From JALONH01 sp046329235 (GTDB taxonomy: Bacteria; Bacteroidota; Bacteroidia; Cytophagales; Cytophagaceae), in the NCBI GenBank assembly GCA_046329235.1, contig JAXLVA010000001.1, forward strand, positions 2,170,001 through 2,234,000: 64,000 bases of DNA, given 5' to 3'. Positions 9,426 through 16,872 of the stretch are shown here, piece by piece (positions within the stretch are counted from its first letter, which is position 1; the number at the start of each line of letters is the position of its first letter). The notes under the pieces were generated by a model, which was not told the DNA's origin, ran no database searches, and saw nothing but the letters and a program-made list of their open reading frames with translations. Made by a program: the position numbers and the translations under genes.

Positions 9426-11618
9426 ATGTCTGCATTAATTGATCATGACATAGAGGTTATCAATAAGCTTAAGTCTGTTTTCGGGTATGACAGATTCCGC
9501 GGTAACCAGGAAGCCATAATAAACAACGTTCTCTTCGGCAAAAACACTTTTGTGTTAATGCCCACAGGAGCAGGTAAGTCCCTTTGCTACCAGCTACCGG
9601 CTATTTCTATGCCAGGAACGGCTGTAGTGATTTCTCCGCTGATTGCTTTGATGAAAAATCAGGTGGATCAACTAAATGCTTTTGGTATTAACGCTCAGTT
9701 CCTTAACTCTACGTTGACCAAAGCGGAAATGACCAAAGTAAAAAAAGAGACATTATCCGGTGAAGTAAAACTTTTATATGTGGCACCCGAGTCACTTACC
9801 AAAGAAGAAAATATCTTATTTCTAAAGAAAGCAAAAGTATCTTTTGTAGCGATTGATGAAGCACACTGTATTTCTGAATGGGGACACGATTTCCGTCCGG
9901 AATACCGTAAAATCCGCACCATCATTGATTCTTTAGGATTAAACATACCTATCATTGCGCTGACAGCTACCGCTACTCCAAAGGTTCAATTGGATATCCA
10001 GAAAAACCTTCAGATGGATGACGCGAAAGTTTATAAATCATCTTTCAACCGTACCAACTTATTTTACGAAGTAAAACCTAAAGGTGGGACCAAGAAAAAA
10101 TTAATCAAGTTTGTTAAAGCACAAAAAGGCGCTTCCGGTATTATCTACTGCTTAAGTCGTAAGAAGGTAGAAGAAATCGCTGAGCTTTTAAAAGTGAATG
10201 ATGTTCGTGCGCTGCCTTACCACGCAGGTTTAGACGCTAGCGTACGTATGCACAATCAAGATGCTTTTCTTAATGAAGAAGCAGATGTGATTGTAGCTAC
10301 CATCGCTTTTGGTATGGGTATAGACAAACCCGATGTTCGTTTCGTAGTTCACTATGACACCCCTAAATCCTTGGAAGGTTACTACCAAGAGACTGGTCGT
10401 GCCGGTCGTGATGGCTTAGATGCACATTGTTTAATGTTCTACAGTGCAAACGATGTCTTGAAGTTGGAAAAATTCAACAAAGACAAACCTGTTACTGAAC
10501 GTGATAATGCCAAACATTTATTATTAGAAATATCTTCCTACGCTGAATCATCCGTTTGTCGGCGACGACAATTGCTTTTCTACTTTGGAGAGGTAATGGA
10601 AAAAGATTGCGGCAATTGTGACAACTGTAGAAACAAACGTGAAAAATTTGCGATACAAGATGAAGTAGTCACTGCGCTGGAAGCTGTAGCTCAAACAGGT
10701 GAACGTTTTTCAATCCCGCATCTATGCTCTGTAGTAGCCGGTATTGAAAATGAATATGCACTAAGCTACAAACACACTGAATTACCAGTGTATGGCAAAG
10801 GTAAAAATGAATCTACCAGTTTCTGGAATTCAATATACCGCCAATTATTACTTATTGGATTACTTGAAAAAGATCAAGAGATATACGGTAACGTTAAGTT
10901 AAGTTTCAAAGGTAAAAACTACTTAAAGAAACCTCACAGCGTAGAATTCTATGCTGATCACAACTTTGAAGCAGAAGCTGAAGCTGCCAAGGAAGAAGAA
11001 GATAGTCTTCAAGTTCGTCAACAATGCGACGATCAATTGATGGACATGCTTAAAGGACTTAGAAAAAAAGTGGCGAAGGAGAAAAACATTCCCCCATACG
11101 CCGTTTTCCAAGATCCTTCTTTAGAAGAAATGGCCTCCACCTATCCTACTAACAAAGAAGAGTTAAGTAGAATTGTAGGTGTGGGTATGGGAAAAGTAAA
11201 CAAGTTTGGCAAACCGTTCCTAGACCTTATCACCAATTACGTAGAAGAGAATGATATCACAACTGCAAAAGATGTGATTGTAAAATCTTCAGTAGACAAA
11301 TCGAAAATTAAAATTTTCTTAATTCAGCAAATCGATCGTAAAATAGACTTAGAAGAAATTGCTCAATCAAAGCAATTAACTTTTAACGACATTTTACAAG
11401 AGATAGAGCACATCTGTTATTCCGGCACTCGCTTGAATTTGGATTATTATATTGATTCCGTAATGGATGAAGACAAGCAAGATGAAATCTTTGATTACTT
11501 CATGCATGCTGAAAATGATCATATTAAAGAAGCGCTTAAATCTCTAGGTGACACTGATTATTCCGAAGAAGAAATCCGTTTGATGCGTGTTAAATTCCTT
11601 TCGGAAGTAGCCAATTAA
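9426..11618 (+). CDS. recQ: ATP-dependent DNA helicase RecQ
   Basis: 3'-5' DNA helicase acting in recombination and repair of stalled forks. The 730-residue protein has every RecQ block in order: GYDRFRGNQEAI (motif 0), TGAGKSLCYQLP (Walker A), DEAHCISEWGHDFRPEY (motif II and aromatic-rich loop), and QETGRAGRDG (motif VI). These are followed by the zinc-binding cysteines (CRRR...CGNCDNC), an RQC winged helix, an HRDC domain (about residues 530-600) and a helical C-terminal extension. It is divergent from kdsD with an 18-bp gap, so any promoter must lie inside kdsD's 5' end or the start of kdsD is misplaced. Confidence 0.96.
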   Translation: MSALIDHDIEVINKLKSVFGYDRFRGNQEAIINNVLFGKNTFVLMPTGAGKSLCYQLPAISMPGTAVVISPLIALMKNQVDQLNAFGINAQFLNSTLTKAEMTKVKKETLSGEVKLLYVAPESLTKEENILFLKKAKVSFVAIDEAHCISEWGHDFRPEYRKIRTIIDSLGLNIPIIALTATATPKVQLDIQKNLQMDDAKVYKSSFNRTNLFYEVKPKGGTKKKLIKFVKAQKGASGIIYCLSRKKVEEIAELLKVNDVRALPYHAGLDASVRMHNQDAFLNEEADVIVATIAFGMGIDKPDVRFVVHYDTPKSLEGYYQETGRAGRDGLDAHCLMFYSANDVLKLEKFNKDKPVTERDNAKHLLLEISSYAESSVCRRRQLLFYFGEVMEKDCGNCDNCRNKREKFAIQDEVVTALEAVAQTGERFSIPHLCSVVAGIENEYALSYKHTELPVYGKGKNESTSFWNSIYRQLLLIGLLEKDQEIYGNVKLSFKGKNYLKKPHSVEFYADHNFEAEAEAAKEEEDSLQVRQQCDDQLMDMLKGLRKKVAKEKNIPPYAVFQDPSLEEMASTYPTNKEELSRIVGVGMGKVNKFGKPFLDLITNYVEENDITTAKDVIVKSSVDKSKIKIFLIQQIDRKIDLEEIAQSKQLTFNDILQEIEHICYSGTRLNLDYYIDSVMDEDKQDEIFDYFMHAENDHIKEALKSLGDTDYSEEEIRLMRVKFLSEVAN

Positions 11619-11641
11619 TTACTTGAATTAAATAAATACAT

Positions 11642-11700
11642 TCTCTGAAAATAGAGGTTAGAATTTGCCATTTCTGCCTGTGTTTTCAGAGATTTTTATT
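11642..11700 (+). terminator. Probable terminator after recQ
   Basis: A 10-bp perfect stem TCTCTGAAAA/TTTTCAGAGA encloses a 31-nt loop that can form a weaker inner stem. It is followed by a T-rich stretch, 23 nt after the recQ stop. The long loop makes it less certain than the other terminators here. Confidence 0.5.
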
Positions 11701-11740
11701 TGCACAAACATCTGACTCCTAGTCCCCTAAAATTGAGTAT

Positions 11741-11770
11741 TTGCCATTCTGTACCATCCTTCGTACTTTG
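11741..11770 (+). promoter_or_regulatory. Candidate purD promoter
   Basis: TTG at 11741 and TACTTTG at 11764-11770 are separated by 20 nt, close to the Bacteroidota pattern TTTG-N19/20-TAnnTTTG. The -7 box is one base shorter than consensus. It ends 28 nt before the purD ATG. Confidence 0.4.
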
Positions 11771-11798
11771 CAACTCGTTTTGATTATCCCATTACACA

Positions 11799-13079
11799 AT
11801 GAATATATTAATTATCGGTTCCGGAGGTAGAGAACACACTTTCACTTGGAAAATAAAACAATCTCCACTTTGCAAAGATTTGTATGTACTTCCCGGAAAT
11901 GCAGGTACCGCAGCTATCGCAACTAACATTGCCGCTGAAGTGACTGATTTCAAAGCCATCGAAAAATGTTGTATTGATAAAAAAATAGACATTGTATTAG
12001 TTGGACCTGAAGCCCCACTAGTTGCAGGTATTGTAGATTATTTCCAAGCTACTCCGGCTATTCAACATATTCCGGTTATAGGACCGGATAAAATTGGTGC
12101 TCAGTTGGAAGGTAGTAAAGATTTTTCCAAACAATTCATGGTGAAGTATGGTGTACCTACTGCTTCCTCCTGCACTTTTACGGATGCGGAGTTAGAAGAA
12201 GGTTTAAATTATGTTGGCAATCATACACTTCCAGTAGTACTAAAAGCAGACGGATTAGCTGCAGGTAAAGGTGTTATCATTGCCGAAGATCACGCAACAG
12301 CAAAAGCTACTTTACATGACATGTTGGCCAATAAAATGTTTGGTGATGCAAGTGCTAAAGTAGTTATCGAACAATTTTTAACGGGAATCGAATTATCCGT
12401 ATTTGTATTCTCAGACGGTGATAATTACATCGTACTTCCGGAAGCAAAAGATTATAAACGTATAGGTGAAAAAGACACCGGCCCTAATACCGGCGGTATG
12501 GGCGCTGTTTCTCCGGTTCCATTTGCCGATGCAGCTTTCATGAAAAAAGTAGAAGACCGTGTAATTATACCTACGATTGAAGGATTGAAAAAAGAAGGTA
12601 TCCACTACAGAGGGTTTATCTTCATCGGTTTAATGAACATGGATGGTGAGCCGTATGTGATAGAGTACAATGCTCGCATGGGTGATCCGGAAACAGAAGT
12701 AGTAATACCTCGAATCAAAAATGATTTTGTGGAGATTTTACAAGCTGCCGGAAATAAAACTTTGAATAAAATCAAATTAGATATCGATACTCGCACTGCA
12801 ACGACAGTAATGTTAGTGGCAGGAGGTTATCCGGGAGATTACGGCAAAGGAGATATTATTTCCGATATTGAAAAAGTGAACGATGTAGTCGTATTCCATG
12901 CCGGTACAAAGGAAAAAGACGGAAAAGTAGTGACCAATGGTGGGCGCGTCATTGCGGTAACCGCCTATGGAAACTCTATTCCGGACGCTCTTAAGAAATC
13001 TAATGCAGCGGCTGAAACCATTCAATGGAATGAGAAATACTACCGTAAAGACATAGGTCTAGACCTAATGGCGCTTTAA
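11799..13079 (+). CDS. purD: Phosphoribosylamine-glycine ligase (GAR synthetase)
   Basis: Second step of de novo purine synthesis: ATP-dependent ligation of glycine to phosphoribosylamine. The 426-residue protein begins MNILIIGSGGREH, the invariant PurD N-terminus. It continues with the ATP-grasp domain: LKADGLAAGKGV near residue 150, the ATP-binding PNTGGMGAVSPVP segment, and the metal-binding EYNARMGDPETEV near residue 290. It appears to be a single-gene unit, with a candidate promoter upstream and a strong terminator after it. Confidence 0.97.
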   Translation: MNILIIGSGGREHTFTWKIKQSPLCKDLYVLPGNAGTAAIATNIAAEVTDFKAIEKCCIDKKIDIVLVGPEAPLVAGIVDYFQATPAIQHIPVIGPDKIGAQLEGSKDFSKQFMVKYGVPTASSCTFTDAELEEGLNYVGNHTLPVVLKADGLAAGKGVIIAEDHATAKATLHDMLANKMFGDASAKVVIEQFLTGIELSVFVFSDGDNYIVLPEAKDYKRIGEKDTGPNTGGMGAVSPVPFADAAFMKKVEDRVIIPTIEGLKKEGIHYRGFIFIGLMNMDGEPYVIEYNARMGDPETEVVIPRIKNDFVEILQAAGNKTLNKIKLDIDTRTATTVMLVAGGYPGDYGKGDIISDIEKVNDVVVFHAGTKEKDGKVVTNGGRVIAVTAYGNSIPDALKKSNAAAETIQWNEKYYRKDIGLDLMAL

Positions 13080-13103
13080 GTACAAGCTAACCAAGTAATT
13101 ACC

Positions 13104-13141
13104 AAATCCCGTTTTCTGAAAAAGAAACGGGATTTTTTTAT
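13104..13141 (+). terminator. Rho-independent terminator after purD
   Basis: An 11-bp perfect stem AAATCCCGTTT/AAACGGGATTT with a 10-nt loop, followed by a T-run, 24 nt after the purD stop. Confidence 0.88.
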
Positions 13142-13160
13142 TATATTTACTGATTAGGGG

Positions 13161-13179
13161 AAGTGGGTAGAGCCCACTT
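13161..13179 (+). other. Short hairpin upstream of ricT
   Basis: A 7-bp perfect inverted repeat AAGTGGG/CCCACTT with a 5-nt loop lies 39 nt before the ricT ATG. It has no T-run after it, so it is not an ordinary terminator. It could sit in the ricT leader or be an unrelated intergenic palindrome. Confidence 0.4.
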
Positions 13180-13218
13180 GCCATGTATAAAGTAGAACCG
13201 TTGAGTTAAAATATAAAT

Positions 13219-14637
13219 ATGGGATGTTCCTCATGTAGTTCCGGATGCAACACAGTAGGTAGTGGCTGTGGTACGGGTGGTTGCAGTACGGGAGGTTGTA
13301 ATAAACTAAATTCGTATGATTGGTTAGGTAACATGACCTTAGAGGTGTTACCTGAATATGATATTATTGAAGTTCGTTTTAAAAACGGACGCAAAGAATT
13401 TTTCCGTAATTCAAAAAGCATTGAACTATACACCGGAGATCCGGTCGTAGTAGAAGTTGCTTCCGGTCATCACATCGGATATGTTTCTCTTCAAGGGGAA
13501 ATCGTAAAACTTCAAATGCGTAAAAAGGAAATTGCTAATAATGATGAAATCAAGGCTATTTACCGTAAAGCGAATCCTAAAGACATTGAAAAGTTTGATC
13601 AAGCAAGAAATCGCGAACACGGAACTTTGTACCGTACACGTGAGATTGTTCAGGAATTAAAACTGGACATGAAGCTTTCAGACATCGAATATCAAGCAGA
13701 TAATACCAAAGCAACTTTCTATTACTCCGCTGACGACCGTGTTGATTTTCGTGAGTTAATCAAATTACTAGCATCTGAATTCAAGATTCGTATTGAGATG
13801 AAACAAATCTCCCTACGTCATGAAGCTGCTCGATTAGGCGGAATCGGTTCCTGCGGTAGAGAATTATGTTGCTCTACTTGGTTATCAGATTTCAAAAACG
13901 TTAACACTTCCGCTGCTCGTTATCAAAATCTATCGTTAAACCCTTCCAAGCTTTCCGGCCAATGCGGTCGCTTGAAGTGTTGTTTAAATTATGAATTGGA
14001 CACTTACCTAGATGCATTAAAAGACATCCCGGAAGTAGAAGTTCCATTAAAAACGGCTAAAGGTGATGCCTTCCTTCAAAAGACGGATATCTTCAAAAAG
14101 ATTATGTGGTTTGGCTACAAGGAAGAAACTACATGGCACCACATTCCTGTGAAACGTGTAGTTGAAATTCTTGAAATGAATAAGGATGGTAAGGTGCCGG
14201 CTACGTTAGAAACCGACATGGAATCTAACAACGCTGAAGAAGTGGCTACACTCCTGAGAGAAAAAGAAGAACTGTCTCGTTTTGATGATAAGTTTAAAAA
14301 GAAAAAGAAGAAGAAAAAGAAGAAACCAACCGGCAATGGCCCTGTAACCAACACTGGTTCATCAGCTCCGGTAGAAAGAGTATCCGTAAAACCGGAACGC
14401 GTTTCTCCGCCTTCAGAAAAACAACAACACCCAAACAATCCAAATAAACCTGCCGGACAAGAACGTCCTCATGGCGAACATAAACCACGCCAAGGTGCTC
14501 CTCAGAGTGGACAAGGTGCTCAACAAGGTCAAGGTGGACAGGGTGGACAAAATCGCAATCACCGATTCAAGAACAGAAAAGGTCCTCGTCCAAACAATAA
14601 CAACAATCCAAAACAAGGAGGCGGTGAGAATGCGTAA
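13219..14637 (+). CDS. ricT: PSP1-domain protein, RicT-like
   Basis: Homologue of RicT (YaaT), a subunit of an iron-sulfur-containing RNA-processing regulatory complex in Bacillus; its role in Bacteroidota is not established. The PSP1 core runs to about residue 275 and ends in the family's Cys-rich motifs CGRELCCSTW and QCGRLKCCLNYE. Two parts are unusual: an N-terminal 30-residue Cys/Gly tail with eight cysteines (MGCSSCSSGC...), and a disordered C-terminus from about residue 355 with a run of 15 Lys/basic residues followed by Pro/Asn/Gln/Gly repeats. The gene overlaps gldH by 8 nt. That neighbourhood is common in Bacteroidota. Confidence 0.88.
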   Translation: MGCSSCSSGCNTVGSGCGTGGCSTGGCNKLNSYDWLGNMTLEVLPEYDIIEVRFKNGRKEFFRNSKSIELYTGDPVVVEVASGHHIGYVSLQGEIVKLQMRKKEIANNDEIKAIYRKANPKDIEKFDQARNREHGTLYRTREIVQELKLDMKLSDIEYQADNTKATFYYSADDRVDFRELIKLLASEFKIRIEMKQISLRHEAARLGGIGSCGRELCCSTWLSDFKNVNTSAARYQNLSLNPSKLSGQCGRLKCCLNYELDTYLDALKDIPEVEVPLKTAKGDAFLQKTDIFKKIMWFGYKEETTWHHIPVKRVVEILEMNKDGKVPATLETDMESNNAEEVATLLREKEELSRFDDKFKKKKKKKKKKPTGNGPVTNTGSSAPVERVSVKPERVSPPSEKQQHPNNPNKPAGQERPHGEHKPRQGAPQSGQGAQQGQGGQGGQNRNHRFKNRKGPRPNNNNNPKQGGGENA

Positions 14638-15097
14638 CTTTTGTTTATTCTTGCTACCTATTCTAACATTAATCGGATGTTCAGATAGTTCTATTGTCTA
14701 TCAGACAATGAATAATTTGGACAATAGCTATTGGACACAAGGTAATCCTCAAAAATATGAAGTTGAGATAGCCGATCCGGCTGCCAGTTACTCATTATAT
14801 TATTTGATGCGCTACACCGAAGATTATCCATTTTATAACATCTGGATAAACAAATCGGTTACGAATGATAAAAAACAAATGATTTCAAAAAAACTACAAG
14901 GGGCAGATTTATTCAATGGCAAAACCGGCGAACCTAATGGTGGTGGATTTGGAAACACATTTGACTACGAAATACTTTCGGATAGTGCGTTACACTTTCC
15001 TCAACCGGGTAAGTACACCATTGCTTTAGATCAGTATATGCGACAAGATACTCTTAAAGGTGTTGTTGCAGTAGGTATAAAACTTAAAAAGAACTAG
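14630..15097 (+). CDS. gldH: Gliding motility lipoprotein GldH
   Basis: GldH is a cell-envelope lipoprotein required for gliding in Flavobacterium johnsoniae. I start it at the ATG at 14630. It gives MRNFCLFLLPILTLIGC, a lipoprotein signal with the lipobox Cys at residue 17, and is preceded by AAGGAGG, a real Shine-Dalgarno sequence. A longer in-frame reading from 14471 runs through ricT's low-complexity tail and is not credible. The 155-residue protein has the family pattern (YLMRYTEDYPFYNIWI and C-terminal KYTIALDQYMRQDTLKGV). It overlaps ricT by 8 nt and is followed 2 nt later by the DUF4919 gene. Presence alone does not show that the organism glides. Confidence 0.87.
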   Translation: MRNFCLFLLPILTLIGCSDSSIVYQTMNNLDNSYWTQGNPQKYEVEIADPAASYSLYYLMRYTEDYPFYNIWINKSVTNDKKQMISKKLQGADLFNGKTGEPNGGGFGNTFDYEILSDSALHFPQPGKYTIALDQYMRQDTLKGVVAVGIKLKKN

Positions 15098-15099
15098 GC

Positions 15100-15729
15100 A
15101 TGCATCTACGAATTGTTAGTTTAATTGCATTCATCGTCATCTCCATTGGTGTGCATGCTCAAAACTACGATTCCATAAAAACGGTTATTCAAACTAAAGG
15201 CGGCTATCCTACTTTAGTAAATCGTTTTGTAAATGCAGACTCTACTTTTTCGAAAGATGATTTTTATCTTCTTTACTATGGCTTCCCAACCACAACTGCT
15301 TATCAACCGGAAGAAATAGCTTTTCAAGAAGCTTTATTAAAACCGTATTCTGTTGCAGGCAAACCACAAGAAGTAATCGCGTTAGCTGACTCTATTATAA
15401 AAATTGATCCGGTTAGTATCACAGCCTACTTCGAATACGCTTATGCATTAAACACATTACAGCGTTCTAGTGAAGCGGCCTATTACTTTAGTCGTTATCA
15501 ATTGTTTTGTCGAATCATTACATTAAGTGGCAAAGGGAGTGCTAGTCGCCCCTATTTAGTTAATACAGCAAATGATGCTATTGAATTTCTTTCTTATTTA
15601 AATTTACGAGCCTTTGAAGATCAATCCCTGGGGGATGGGTTGATTGAATTCAAACTGGTCAAAAATAAACGCAAACTTAAAAGTGTTTATTTTAAGATGC
15701 CGGTTGCAGGCTATACAATTGACGAATAA
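15100..15729 (+). CDS. DUF4919 domain protein, exported
   Basis: Function unknown. The 209-residue protein has a signal peptide (MHLRIVSLIAFIVISIGVHAQ) and the DUF4919 pattern: a short N-terminal helix region, SKDDFYLLYYGFP near residue 60, and a TPR-like helical repeat (VIALADSIIKIDPVSITAYFEYAYAL). It probably works in the periplasm. It follows gldH by 2 nt and precedes the acyltransferase-like gene by 2 nt, so it is part of the ricT-gldH transcription unit. Confidence 0.75.
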   Translation: MHLRIVSLIAFIVISIGVHAQNYDSIKTVIQTKGGYPTLVNRFVNADSTFSKDDFYLLYYGFPTTTAYQPEEIAFQEALLKPYSVAGKPQEVIALADSIIKIDPVSITAYFEYAYALNTLQRSSEAAYYFSRYQLFCRIITLSGKGSASRPYLVNTANDAIEFLSYLNLRAFEDQSLGDGLIEFKLVKNKRKLKSVYFKMPVAGYTIDE

Positions 15730-15731
15730 AT

Positions 15732-16871
15732 ATGCCCCAGACCTCATCACAACGAATTGACACATTAGATATACTTAGAGGCTTAGTAATGCTTCTCATG
15801 CTCTTGGATCACACAAGAGACTTTTTTCATCGCGATGCATTTGCCTTTTCTCCTACCGACCCCGACTATACTACAATAGGATTATTTACCACTCGCTGGA
15901 TAACTCATATTTGCGCCCCCGCTTTTGTATGGTTAGCAGGCTACTCTATCGCAATTCAGAGCACTAAAAAATCACCTACAGACCTTGCTGTATACTTATT
16001 GACTCGGGGCTTATTCTTAATACTTTTAGAATTTACCATTGTTAAGTTTGCTTGGCACTTTGAATACAATTACAACCAGTTTGGCTTATTAGTTATATGG
16101 GCACTTGGGGTATCTATGATTTCTTTGATTCCACTTTTGTTCCTACCACGATTATTAGTATTTGTACTCGGATTTATATTACTAATCTCCACCGGATTCC
16201 TTCAACCTAACTCTTTCGATAATCTATTCTGGCATATATTATTTTCACCGGGCAAATATATTTTAAATGATCATCTCACTTTAAATATTCTATATCCCGT
16301 ACTACCAATGATAGGTCTACTATGGTTGGGTTATGGTATGTATGATCTTACCGTGCAATGGTTTTATCAAAAAATATGTCAGTGCTGGGGCATTCTTGGA
16401 CTAGTGCTGTTGGCCTTTTTTGGCGTTATAAGATATGTTAATACTTGGGGAGATTGGCATCCATGGAAAACTTATCCAACCATAGAAAAAACAATCTTTA
16501 GTTTTTTAAATATTACCAAATATCCAATGTCGTTGTGCTACTTGTTAGCCACGATGGGTATCGTTTTTATGTTATTGGGAGCATTGGATTATCTTCCCAA
16601 AAGGTTTAAAAACATATTAAGTACCTACGGTAGAGTCCCGCTCTTTTTCTATCTATTACATTTATATTTAGTTCATTCGTTTTCATTAATAGTAGGTCAA
16701 CTAATTGAATTCTCATATCCCGAACGAATTGCGGAAGAGGGAAGAGTTCTATTTGATTTACCTTTAGTGTATATTGTCAGTATCTTATGTGGACTTTTAA
16801 TATATCCACTTTGTAAAATTTATTCTCAGATTAAAAAAGTGCATGTTAATTTTTTAACCCGACACATTTAA
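15732..16871 (+). CDS. DUF1624 / heparan-alpha-glucosaminide N-acetyltransferase-like membrane protein
   Basis: Polytopic inner-membrane protein of 379 residues with about ten hydrophobic segments. The N-terminus RIDTLDILRGLVMLLMLLDHTRDFF is the hallmark of the HGSNAT catalytic/DUF1624 family. The His at about residue 27 corresponds to the conserved region that carries the transferred acyl group in the human lysosomal enzyme. A role in acylating an envelope glycan is plausible but not shown. It ends 1 nt before the ion-channel fusion gene, so the two are probably co-transcribed. Confidence 0.75.
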   Translation: MPQTSSQRIDTLDILRGLVMLLMLLDHTRDFFHRDAFAFSPTDPDYTTIGLFTTRWITHICAPAFVWLAGYSIAIQSTKKSPTDLAVYLLTRGLFLILLEFTIVKFAWHFEYNYNQFGLLVIWALGVSMISLIPLLFLPRLLVFVLGFILLISTGFLQPNSFDNLFWHILFSPGKYILNDHLTLNILYPVLPMIGLLWLGYGMYDLTVQWFYQKICQCWGILGLVLLAFFGVIRYVNTWGDWHPWKTYPTIEKTIFSFLNITKYPMSLCYLLATMGIVFMLLGALDYLPKRFKNILSTYGRVPLFFYLLHLYLVHSFSLIVGQLIEFSYPERIAEEGRVLFDLPLVYIVSILCGLLIYPLCKIYSQIKKVHVNFLTRHI

Positions 16872-16872
16872 T

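Noticed and set aside
14115..14438. Antisense frame with a long Phe run opposite ricT
   Set aside because: The Phe run is the complement of ricT's Lys codons.
14471..14629. Upstream extension of gldH
   Set aside because: The extra 53 codons overlap ricT's low-complexity tail in another frame, while the ATG at 14630 has a Shine-Dalgarno sequence and a proper lipoprotein signal.
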